This document shows, piece by piece, positions 1-6,311 of a stretch of DNA of 17,660 bases. The DNA is taken from the NCBI GenBank assembly GCA_021648745.1, contig JAKISE010000069.1:1-17660 (forward strand). Reading direction: 5' to 3'. Every line of letters begins with the position of its first letter. Position 1 is the first letter of the stretch. The notes below the pieces were generated by a model, which was not told the DNA's origin, ran no database searches, and saw nothing but the letters and a program-made list of their open reading frames with translations. The translations under genes were made by a program, and so were the position numbers. Source of the DNA: Cyclobacteriaceae bacterium (GTDB lineage: Bacteria > Bacteroidota > Bacteroidia > Cytophagales > Cyclobacteriaceae).

Positions 1-66
1 ATATCTAGCAGGCAATCTTTTAGAAATAAAATTCTTGAAATAATCCATTATTTCTTCACTTTTCAT
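1..66 (-). CDS. 5' fragment of a repeated gene, probably a transposase (runs off the left edge)
   Basis: On the minus strand an ATG at 66-64 opens a frame that stays open to the edge and reads MKSEEIMDYFKNFISKRLPARY. A second in-frame ATG (48-46) aligns with the start of the right-hand copy, where the codon matching the upstream ATG is ATA, so the internal ATG is the better-supported start. The substitutions between the two copies keep the frame open and conserve KRLPARY, as expected of coding sequence. Because it lies about 70 bp inside a repeated end motif and recurs at the other edge, an IS transposase is inferred. No family motif is visible and the rest lies outside the window. Confidence 0.55.
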   Translation of the reverse strand, partial: MKSEEIMDYFKNFISKRLPARY

Positions 67-127
67 TTCCAAAATTTCACCTACTATCTTCTTTTCTGGC
101 AGCATTCCTTAGGTCGAACTCAGGTTA
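1..127 (-). repeat. Left arm of the inverted repeat bounding the window (IS 5' end)
   Basis: Read on the minus strand, this arm starts with AACCTGAGTTCG (126-115) and runs outward to base 1. It aligns almost without gaps to 17532-17660 on the plus strand. The outermost 21 bases are identical, and by eye roughly three quarters of the remainder match, including the blocks GCTGCCAG (or its near match), ATAGTAGGTGA and TTTCAAGA. The divergence shows two related but distinct copies of one element, not a recent duplication. The likeliest meaning is the upstream end of an insertion sequence whose transposase points out of the window; the IS family cannot be named from so short a piece. Confidence 0.85.
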
Positions 128-247
128 GTATGTTAATCTAAATGTATAAACCAAGCACGGCATACCCTTGGCAGTTATTGCAACTAAAAAAATAAGATTT
201 GCAAAAAATGCAAATAATTGCTTTCTAAAATTCCTAACTTTAGATTA

Positions 248-1249
248 ATGCCAAATGCCATAGAAATACAAAATCGGATATTTGAAAAAATTAAGCAGCT
301 TCTGCCTGCGAATACTTCTTTTGTAGATGAACTGGCTTTGCAGTTAGGTATTAGCAACGATAGTGCCTATCGTAGAATTAGAGGTGAAAAGCTTCTTTCC
401 ATTGAAGAACTATTAAAGCTAGGTACCGCTTACCATATTTCATTCGATTCATTACTTCGCAACGACCTGCATCATATTTCGTTTGATTACCGATCCATTA
501 ACGGTAATATTAGCTTTAAAGCCTATTTTAACTCTATTTTAGAGAACCTTAAGTTAGTAGCTAGTTTTAATACCAAAGAGCTGATTTATGTAGCCAAAGA
601 TTTACCCTTGGTGCAATATTTTGAGTTTCCTCAAATTACAGCCTTTAAGCTATTTTTTTGGTATAAAACCATCTTAGAAGATAAGAATTTTAGTATCGAA
701 CAATACGATCCTTCCTTAATTCCCAATTCAATTTTTGAAACTGGGAGGCAAATTCGTGGTGCTTATATGAAGATTCCATCAGTAGAAATATGGAATAAGG
801 AGTCTATTAATAGTACGCTTAACCAAATTGAGTTTTATTACGATTGTGGCTATTTTAAAGATAGCAAATTACTAAAATCGATTTTTGATGAATTGAAACA
901 ATTGGTTTTGCATGTTAAAAAAGATGCAGAGTTTGGCTATAAAACTTCGTTAGTACACCCAACCACTGAAGATAAAGAAAACTATAAACTGTATTATAAC
1001 GAAGTAACCATTGGTGATAACACTATATTTTTTGATATGGGCGACCGAAAAGTGGCCAACATAACGCATAATGTGCTCAATATTTTAACTACAAGCAACC
1101 CTGAATTTTGCAATGAAACCCATCAAACACTCAAAAATATTATTAAAAAATCGAGTTTAATTAGTGTTGCTTCTCAGAAAGAGCGGAATAAGTTTTTTCA
1201 AGTAATCATTCAAAAAATAGAAGATTTGGAAAATAGGCTTCTACTCTAA
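248..1249 (+). CDS. Helix-turn-helix transcriptional regulator (Bacteroidota type, unnamed)
   Basis: A 333-aa protein counted from the ATG at 248. A TTG ten codons upstream (218) is also in frame, but it lies in AT-rich leader and nothing favours it. Residues about 24-68 form a helix-turn-helix of the XRE/lambda-repressor-like kind: FVDELALQLGISNDSAYRRI is the turn plus recognition helix, followed by RGEKLLSIEELLKL. The remaining 260 residues are mixed hydrophobic and charged, with no transmembrane stretch, and I do not recognise a named ligand-binding domain. It is a soluble, probably dimeric DNA-binding protein. It precedes the SDR/MDR catabolic genes on the same strand by 98 bp and may regulate them; that is inference from position only. 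Its upstream region is cut about 120 bp away by the left IS end, so its native promoter may be partly replaced. Confidence 0.75.
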   Translation: MPNAIEIQNRIFEKIKQLLPANTSFVDELALQLGISNDSAYRRIRGEKLLSIEELLKLGTAYHISFDSLLRNDLHHISFDYRSINGNISFKAYFNSILENLKLVASFNTKELIYVAKDLPLVQYFEFPQITAFKLFFWYKTILEDKNFSIEQYDPSLIPNSIFETGRQIRGAYMKIPSVEIWNKESINSTLNQIEFYYDCGYFKDSKLLKSIFDELKQLVLHVKKDAEFGYKTSLVHPTTEDKENYKLYYNEVTIGDNTIFFDMGDRKVANITHNVLNILTTSNPEFCNETHQTLKNIIKKSSLISVASQKERNKFFQVIIQKIEDLENRLLL

Positions 1250-1347
1250 GTCCAAACGTTAGTTGCTCTTTAATCACGGGTTTGAAAACATATTACATTC
1301 AATTAGCTGTATCTTCAAATTTTTATTCATAATTAGAATTTTATTCT

Positions 1348-2115
1348 ATGCACATAGATCAAAAATTTGACTTGTCAGGTAAAGTAGCATTAGTAACAGG
1401 GGCGAGTAAAGGAATAGGCAAATCCATTGCACAAGCGCTTGGGCAAAAAGGAGCCAAAGTGGTTATTTCTAGTAGAAAGCAAGAGGCCTTAGATGAAGTT
1501 GCCAAAGAGTTTAGCTCTGAGGGTATAGATGTGCTGGCAGTTGCTGCCAACATTGGAGATGCCCAAAGCATGATTGATTTGGTAAGTAAAACCAACTCTC
1601 ATTTTGGAGGGGTGGATATTCTTGTCAATAACGCTGCCGCCAACCCAAGTTTTGGCCCCGTTCAAAATACAGACGCCAATGTGTTTGATAAAATAATGAA
1701 TGTAAATGTGAAAGGACCCTTTGAACTGGCAAAGCTTATGTATCCAATAATGAAGGAGAGAGGAGGAGGCTCCATTATTAATATTAGCAGCATTGGAGGC
1801 TTATCTCCTGAAACCATGTTAGGTATATACAGTGTGAGCAAGGCTGCTATTATTTCTCTAACCAAAGTGTTAGGGAAAGAATGGGGTAGAGTTGGTATTA
1901 GAGCCAATGTAATCTGTCCTGGTCTTATTCAAACCAAATTTAGTGAGGCACTTTGGAGTAACGAAGACATTATGAACTCTGTTATGAAGGAGCTACCAGC
2001 ACAAAGGATTGGACAACCAGAAGAGATAGCAAGTTTGGCTCTGTTCTTAGCTGCAGATGCAGGTTCGTATTGTACAGGAGCCGTATTTACAGCCGATGGA
2101 GGATATACTATTTAA
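1348..2115 (+). CDS. Short-chain dehydrogenase/reductase (SDR)
   Basis: A complete 255-aa classical SDR, a usual length for the family. The Rossmann nucleotide-binding motif TGASKGIG is at residues 17-24, the NNAA motif at 94-97, the catalytic Ser at 148, and Tyr161/Lys165 in YSVSK, with the standard 13-residue Ser-Tyr spacing. The SSRK stretch after the second beta strand (Arg43) favours NADP(H) over NAD(H). The sequence around IRANVICPGLIQTKFS and the C-terminal TGAVFTADGG are typical of SDRs that oxidise or reduce hydroxyl/keto groups. The enzyme is cytosolic and its substrate cannot be read from sequence. It is followed 44 bp later by an MDR reductase and then by a 3-hydroxyacyl-CoA dehydrogenase start, so a role in fatty-acid or ring-derived acyl-CoA catabolism is a reasonable inference. 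Confidence 0.93.
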   Translation: MHIDQKFDLSGKVALVTGASKGIGKSIAQALGQKGAKVVISSRKQEALDEVAKEFSSEGIDVLAVAANIGDAQSMIDLVSKTNSHFGGVDILVNNAAANPSFGPVQNTDANVFDKIMNVNVKGPFELAKLMYPIMKERGGGSIINISSIGGLSPETMLGIYSVSKAAIISLTKVLGKEWGRVGIRANVICPGLIQTKFSEALWSNEDIMNSVMKELPAQRIGQPEEIASLALFLAADAGSYCTGAVFTADGGYTI

Positions 2116-2159
2116 TAAAATAGAGTAAGAGATACACAACTAGTTAAATAATCAAACCA

Positions 2160-3137
2160 ATGAAAGCAGCAATATTATATGAAATAGGAGGCACAGATCA
2201 GCTAAAATATGAAGAGGTGCCAACTCCTCCTTGTGATACACACGAGGTGATTGTGAAACTTGAAAGCATCTCTGTAAACTTTTCAGATACCTTAATCCGA
2301 AGAGGTTTATACCCTTACATGCCAGAGTTTCCAGCGATTTTGGGCAATGAAGCCGCAGGTATAATAACTGAGCTTGGTGATGATGTAAAAGGCTTAAGTA
2401 TTGGTCAAAAAGTGTTGGTGTTTGGCTACCCATCCTATTGTGAACAAATGGCCGTATCTGGTAGTAGAGTAATTCCTTTGCCCGACAATGTGGACTTAGA
2501 TGAGGCTGCTGCATTACCCATTATTTATCTTACAGCCTACCACATGCTCCACACAGTTAGGCGGATTACCCCAGGCGAAACCGTTTTAATGTATGCCGCT
2601 GCAGGTGGTGTAGGTACTGCTATTATTCAATTGGGTAAAATGGCTGGTATTAAAGTAATTGGCCTTACAAGTACGGATGAAAAAGCCAAGGCTATTGCTG
2701 AGCAAGGGATAGGTCATGTGATTAATTATAAGCAAGAAAATGTAGTTGAGAAAGTGCTTGAATATACCGATGGCAAAGGGGCAGATTTAATCCTAGATTG
2801 TGTTGGTGGTCCTAATTTTGGAGACAACTTTAAAATGATGAATACCTTAGGCCATTTAATATGGTTCGGTATTGCAGCTGGCAACCCAACCACCAACTTA
2901 TTAGGGGCTTTGGGGAGAGAACCTTCTAAAAGTTATGCGGTAAGCATGTTTCATTTATACTCAATTATCAATAACCCTAAGGTGATGGCCGAATCAATGA
3001 AAACATTAATTGGGTACTTAGCCCAAGGTAAAATTAAGCCGGTAATTCATGATAGAGTTCCCCTTAAAGAAGTGGCCAAGGCTCATAATATCCTCGAGAA
3101 CCATGAAAATATCGGTAAGGTAATAATGAAGCCTTAG
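2160..3137 (+). CDS. Zinc-independent MDR oxidoreductase (NADPH:quinone reductase-like)
   Basis: A 325-aa medium-chain dehydrogenase/reductase. The N-terminal GroES-like half has GNEAAG (62-67), where zinc alcohol dehydrogenases have GHE, and the structural-zinc cysteine loop is absent, so this is the quinone-oxidoreductase (QOR/zeta-crystallin) branch. The nucleotide-binding loop AAAGGVGTA lies at 146-154. The family transfers hydride from NADPH to quinones or alpha,beta-unsaturated carbonyls, including enoyl thioesters. The C-terminus (GKIKPVIHDRVPLKEVAKAH, ending GKVIMKP) matches the family closely and the gene looks intact. It is co-oriented with the upstream SDR, and its stop is only 5 bp from the truncated hydroxyacyl-CoA dehydrogenase, pointing to a shared transcript. 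The substrate is unknown. Confidence 0.92.
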   Translation: MKAAILYEIGGTDQLKYEEVPTPPCDTHEVIVKLESISVNFSDTLIRRGLYPYMPEFPAILGNEAAGIITELGDDVKGLSIGQKVLVFGYPSYCEQMAVSGSRVIPLPDNVDLDEAAALPIIYLTAYHMLHTVRRITPGETVLMYAAAGGVGTAIIQLGKMAGIKVIGLTSTDEKAKAIAEQGIGHVINYKQENVVEKVLEYTDGKGADLILDCVGGPNFGDNFKMMNTLGHLIWFGIAAGNPTTNLLGALGREPSKSYAVSMFHLYSIINNPKVMAESMKTLIGYLAQGKIKPVIHDRVPLKEVAKAHNILENHENIGKVIMKP

Positions 3138-3142
3138 TTGCC

Positions 3143-3364
3143 ATGGAGTTAACAGAAATTAGGAATGTGCTAGTCTTAGGGGGTGGCACTCTAGGGCTTA
3201 GAATTGGCTTGGCGGCAGCCATTAATGGCTATAATGTAACAATTTACGACATCAACGAAAGTTCTTTCGATGCAGCACGCAAACTACAAGACATAATTTT
3301 GCATCTATTAGTGAAAGAGAATAGGTTAGCCCAAAACCGTATTGAAGGAGGCATTGCTAACTAA
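3143..3364 (+). pseudogene. 3-hydroxyacyl-CoA dehydrogenase, N-terminal fragment cut by IS1
   Basis: The reading frame starts 5 bp after the MDR gene. It has the NAD-binding Rossmann beginning of 3-hydroxyacyl-CoA (3-hydroxybutyryl-CoA) dehydrogenases: GGGTLG at residues 13-18, then a helix and the acidic strand end IYDIN (Asp36). It then enters the alpha-helical arm (SSFDAARKLQDIILHLLVKE). Full-length members are about 280-300 aa. Here only codons 1-69 are native; from base 3350 the frame reads into the terminal inverted repeat of the IS1 element and stops after four more residues. The catalytic His/Glu and the whole C-terminal dimerisation domain are missing, so the product cannot be active. 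The remainder is not found on the far side of the IS, which implies a deletion and not a simple insertion. Confidence 0.85.
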
Positions 3365-4089
3365 ATATATCTAGTGTGCCATTTCGATGATGCATCAAAA
3401 GCAAAACTGATAGAGTAAGCATCTCAATACTTTTTGAATAGCATTTTGATTTTCTTCTCATCCTTGCTAAAAAGTGCCTGAATAAGCTATTGTAGCCTTC
3501 CACAGTAAAAGTTTCTGCTTTTGATTGAATATGTTTGTCTTTAGGAACAATGTGTTCGTGTGGCTTCCAGTAATCACTTGCTATAGTATTCATCTGGTTA
3601 TTGCCTATTAATCCCCAAAGCTTTTTTGCTGCCTCAGTACTTCTGTCGCCAATAACGAAATTGATGAACTTTTTCCCATATCGATTAACAGCAATCCAAA
3701 TCCAACAATAGTTTTTTTGTTTCCAATGTAACTATGCATCTCATCAAGCTCTACAAAATCCACCTCGGAATCATTATTGGACAATGATTGCACTTCTTGC
3801 CCAAAACTCCTTATCCAGTTTAACACAGATACATTGCTCACATTGAGTATTCTGCCGATTGACCGAAAACCCAACCCTTCAAGATATAATTGCAGAGCGT
3901 ATCTTTTCAATTCTTTTGGTTTGGCCGTAGATTTTTGTTGTACTGTATAGTGGTAGTTGCATTTTTTGCACTTATACCTTTGTTTACCTTTTATCTTGCC
4001 AGATTTAATGCTAGCACTATTTGAACACTTAGGACAATTCATGGCGTTTTTCTGTAAAAAAACAGAAACTATATTTAATTAGCAATGCC
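3350..4089 (-). mobile_element. IS1-family insertion sequence, 740 bp
   Basis: The element is bounded by near-perfect terminal inverted repeats: left GGCATTGCTAACTAAATATA (3350-3369), and right, reverse-complemented, the same with one mismatch (4070-4089; 19 of 20 match). The interior holds a frameshifted IS1-type transposase on the minus strand. The total length of 740 bp lies in the usual IS1-family range. IS1 elements normally leave 8-9 bp target duplications, but the flanks differ (ATTGAAGGA before 3350, AAAATATTA after 4089), so the element sits at a rearrangement junction. It truncates the hydroxyacyl-CoA dehydrogenase on its left and abuts the 3' side of the outer-membrane protein gene on its right. 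Confidence 0.9.
3357..4042 (-). CDS. IS1-family transposase, two frames joined by a -1 shift at A7
   Basis: The first frame (4042-3608) encodes 144 aa. Its zinc ribbon has cysteines 3, 6, 25 and 28, followed by a helix-turn-helix (ALQLYLEGLGFRSIGRIL) and the first catalytic Asp100 in VELDEMHSYIG. Right after GNKK the frame crosses seven A residues (T7 at 3712-3718 on the plus strand) and turns into non-family sequence. A -1 shift there restores the family sequence NYCWIWIAVNRYGKKFINFV and runs without a stop into the second frame (to 3357), with the second Asp in SDYW and the Glu in KAETFTVEGYN. The fused product would be about 228 aa, matching the IS1 InsAB' transframe transposase (about 232 aa). 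Either this is programmed slippage on an A-rich site, as in classical IS1, or the tract gained or lost an A and the gene is dead; the sequence alone does not decide. Confidence 0.85.
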
Positions 4090-4120
4090 AAAATATTAAC
4101 CTCAAACTACTTTCATCAGC

Positions 4121-5335
4121 CTAAAAACTCCACTTTAACCTTACAAAGGCAGCTTTTGAAATAGCATCGTAAGAACCAGAGGCATTATCTGCATAAAATA
4201 GTTGTCCTACCAAATCAGCATCTAAGTTTTGAACAACGGACAAAGTAATGTAGGGATTAAGAAAAAGGCCGTTGGTTCCTGGGTACACCATCACTGCCAT
4301 TCCTCCAAAAAGCAGAGGTGAAAATTGGAAGGTGCTTTGCACAAAGGCCGACCAAGGGTAAGGCGAAAGGTCTCGAACTGTAAAAGAGCCAAAGTTTTGC
4401 CCAATGATGGAAGATCCTAAATTGGCATCGTAATCACCATTTGTATTATACATAATCGACCCATTCAGGTAAAGTGAGTTAGCGAAAGAATAGTCCATTG
4501 ATATAGCCCCTAAAAACAAACTGTTATAGTCTTTATTTACCTCCGTATCTAGGGCGGATATAAAATAGGTGAGCTCACCTTTTAAACTGGCTCCTCCTAA
4601 GTTGCCTGCCCATCCTGTGCCTAACGAAACATCTCCTTGAGCAAGGCCTCCTAAAAATTGAATATCGTAATTGCCCTTATTTACTTTCCACATGGTTGCA
4701 GCTACAAAATGATTAATATCTTTGGCGGCTTTTACAGCTACTTCAATACTAGAAGCTACTCCTGTATATCTAGTAATTCGTATGGCATCTGAGCCGGGGC
4801 GTTCCTCGTAGTCAAAATCAAAAAATGAGTAGGCATTAAACCAATCGTTGGGGTTCCAAGCTAAGTTTACTCCCCAATTTATACGCTGCCGGCCTACCTT
4901 TATTTCCCAATCATTTTTAACCCAACCAACAAAAGCGCGATCAACAGCCACATTTAAAATAACAGAACCATTGTCTATTAAATTACCAGAAATCGTAAGA
5001 AAGTCATCATTATTATTGATGATATCCCCATAACTTGGAATGCCTAAGGCCTCATTCCCGGTTAGGTTTTTTACAAAGTCACCTATAAAAAGCCTATTCC
5101 GCACTTCTACATACACCGATAAATTATCGGTAGGGTAATAGGCGAAATTAAGGCGGTTATGCGTTAGGTTTTCGTACCAGAGGCTATCTCCGATAGAGTT
5201 AAAGGTTGACATGTTTTTTAAATACCCTTTGAATGCAAATTTAGGAGCCTTGTACTCTTCTTGGGCTAGTAAAATAGCCTGACTTATGCAAACTAAAAAA
5301 ATAGATAAAAGTGCTTTTTTTATTCTGATCAACAT
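4121..5335 (-). CDS. Outer-membrane beta-barrel protein (porin-like)
   Basis: A 404-aa protein with a Sec signal peptide: basic MLIRIKK, hydrophobic core, then AILLAQ with probable cleavage after about residue 24. The mature part alternates polar and aromatic/hydrophobic residues in strand-turn-strand fashion and is rich in Asn, Gly, Tyr and Phe. It ends in RLKWSF, whose terminal Phe is the typical C-terminal recognition signal of outer-membrane barrels. The stretch VGRQRINWGVNLAWNPNDWF resembles the conserved core of large porin/alginate-export-like barrels in Bacteroidota, but I cannot assign a subfamily or substrate. It is the last gene of the minus-strand group, 92 bp downstream of the DUF1801 gene. 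An IS-end-like motif sits immediately before its start codon (5339), so its leader may be recombinant. Confidence 0.8.
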   Translation of the reverse strand: MLIRIKKALLSIFLVCISQAILLAQEEYKAPKFAFKGYLKNMSTFNSIGDSLWYENLTHNRLNFAYYPTDNLSVYVEVRNRLFIGDFVKNLTGNEALGIPSYGDIINNNDDFLTISGNLIDNGSVILNVAVDRAFVGWVKNDWEIKVGRQRINWGVNLAWNPNDWFNAYSFFDFDYEERPGSDAIRITRYTGVASSIEVAVKAAKDINHFVAATMWKVNKGNYDIQFLGGLAQGDVSLGTGWAGNLGGASLKGELTYFISALDTEVNKDYNSLFLGAISMDYSFANSLYLNGSIMYNTNGDYDANLGSSIIGQNFGSFTVRDLSPYPWSAFVQSTFQFSPLLFGGMAVMVYPGTNGLFLNPYITLSVVQNLDADLVGQLFYADNASGSYDAISKAAFVRLKWSF

Positions 5336-5338
5336 TTA

Positions 5339-5359
5339 AACCTGAGTTCGGCTAAAGGC
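5339..5359 (+). repeat. Solitary copy of the AACCTGAGTTCG end motif
   Basis: AACCTGAGTTCGG, followed by CTAAAGGCA, matches the inner ends of the two window-edge repeats (AACCTGAGTTCG, then TAAGGAAT nearby), but homology stops after about 20 bases and no transposase start follows. A shorter direct repeat, AACCTGAGTT, lies at 5406-5415 in the same orientation, 67 bp away. Together they suggest a decayed IS end or excision scar in the 92-bp gap between the DUF1801 and outer-membrane protein genes. Chance is not excluded for the 10-bp match. Confidence 0.5.
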
Positions 5360-5427
5360 AAATTTATACACTTTATTATCAAATATTTCTTTCTCCAACC
5401 CTAATAACCTGAGTTTTAATCCTGAAA

Positions 5428-5775
5428 TCAACTGTATAATGCGATTGCTTTCTTTAGAATATTATTAAGCACCTCAATAGGCAAATCTGCTTCTGGGTTA
5501 ATCCTAAGAATTTTCATTCGCTTACGATTGCCTTGCTCCAGCATTGGGTGGTCTATATTTCTGCCTTCCACAATGCCAATATAGGGCAGCCCCGTTTTTT
5601 TGTCTGCCCAAAAATAGCAGAACATTTTTTTCTTGTAAAGAAAAAAAGGAAGTCTGTATTTCCACGCTTCAGTAATTTCTGGATTCAAGTCCAATATATA
5701 ATCGCGTAACGCTTGCATACAGCTTTTTGTAGGCTCTTGCAGGTTAAGAAAGTAATTGTCTATGTCGCGAAGCAT
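5428..5775 (-). CDS. DUF1801 domain protein
   Basis: A 115-aa soluble protein that matches the DUF1801 family along its whole length. It opens with a helical segment (YFLNLQEPTKSCMQALRDYI), then the family core around ITEAWKYRLPFFLYKKKMFCYF with its aromatic strand, and ends with basic KRMKILRINPE and a final helix. The biochemical function of the family is not established. Its ATG overlaps the stop of the upstream FMN-reductase gene by one base (TAATG at 5775), a classical translational-coupling arrangement, so both are expressed together. No metal- or nucleotide-binding motif is visible. The assignment to the family is fairly sure; no role is proposed. Confidence 0.8.
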   Translation of the reverse strand: MLRDIDNYFLNLQEPTKSCMQALRDYILDLNPEITEAWKYRLPFFLYKKKMFCYFWADKKTGLPYIGIVEGRNIDHPMLEQGNRKRMKILRINPEADLPIEVLNNILKKAIALYS

Positions 5776-6302
5776 TATACTTTAATTGATGAAATTACTG
5801 CATCTACTAAATTGGTGATTTTTAGTATGGTTTCTTTATCAGTTAGTTTGCCATCTGAATTAAATTTTGCCCTACTACCAGAGATAAGCAGCTTTACATC
5901 ATTAGGCACTTCAGTTTGAATGAGTGTTTTCATAATAATATCCAACGCTTCCATTGCCTTTTCTCCCAAGCTAGAAGCAACAATTAGCCCAATAGGTTTA
6001 TACGAAAAAACGTTGGCAGAAACAGTCCATTCTAAGGCATTTTTAAGTGTACCCGGCAGACTAAATACATATTCAGGGGTGCAAATAATAATAGCATTAC
6101 TCTTTTCTATAAGTTGCCTAAAGTCTAGAACTTCCTGTGAAGGATTCTCTTGATCTATATCTGGGTTAAAATGAGGCAAATTATAAATACCTTTAAAAAT
6201 CTCTACTTCATGTTGTGGCTCACAGGTTGCTTTTATAAAATTAAGAATAGCTTCATTACTTGACTTTGCTCTGTTACTGCCTGATATAGCTAGAATTTTC
6301 AT
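5775..6302 (-). CDS. NAD(P)H-dependent FMN reductase family protein
   Basis: A 175-aa flavodoxin-like protein of the NADPH-dependent FMN reductase family (ChrR/YieF/azoreductase-like). The FMN phosphate loop is SGSNRAKSSN (residues 7-16), and the second signature TPEYVFSLPGTLKNALEW (75-92) contains the usual PEY and LKNA-W elements that contact the isoalloxazine ring. Members reduce FMN, quinones, azo compounds or metal oxyanions with NAD(P)H in the cytoplasm. The length is normal and the fold appears complete. It begins 9 bp after the AsmA-like gene and overlaps the DUF1801 gene by one base, making a tight three-gene run. The physiological substrate cannot be read from sequence. Confidence 0.9.
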   Translation of the reverse strand: MKILAISGSNRAKSSNEAILNFIKATCEPQHEVEIFKGIYNLPHFNPDIDQENPSQEVLDFRQLIEKSNAIIICTPEYVFSLPGTLKNALEWTVSANVFSYKPIGLIVASSLGEKAMEALDIIMKTLIQTEVPNDVKLLISGSRAKFNSDGKLTDKETILKITNLVDAVISSIKV

Positions 6303-6311
6303 AAGTCGAAA

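Noticed and set aside
1250..1347. Bacteroidota promoter (TTTG at 1281 and TATCTTCA at 1310) before the SDR gene
   Set aside because: The -7 match is weak and the spacing of about 25 bp is too long; not supportable.
1359..1907. Minus-strand open frames inside the SDR gene and similar antisense frames in the AsmA, Fe-S/NrfD and SoeA-like genes
   Set aside because: They are mirror frames of clearly coding sequence with no family resemblance or separate signals.
3357..3593. Independent 78-aa gene on the minus strand
   Set aside because: It is the C-terminal half of the IS1 transposase; the sequence upstream is open in the same frame back to the A7 slip site.
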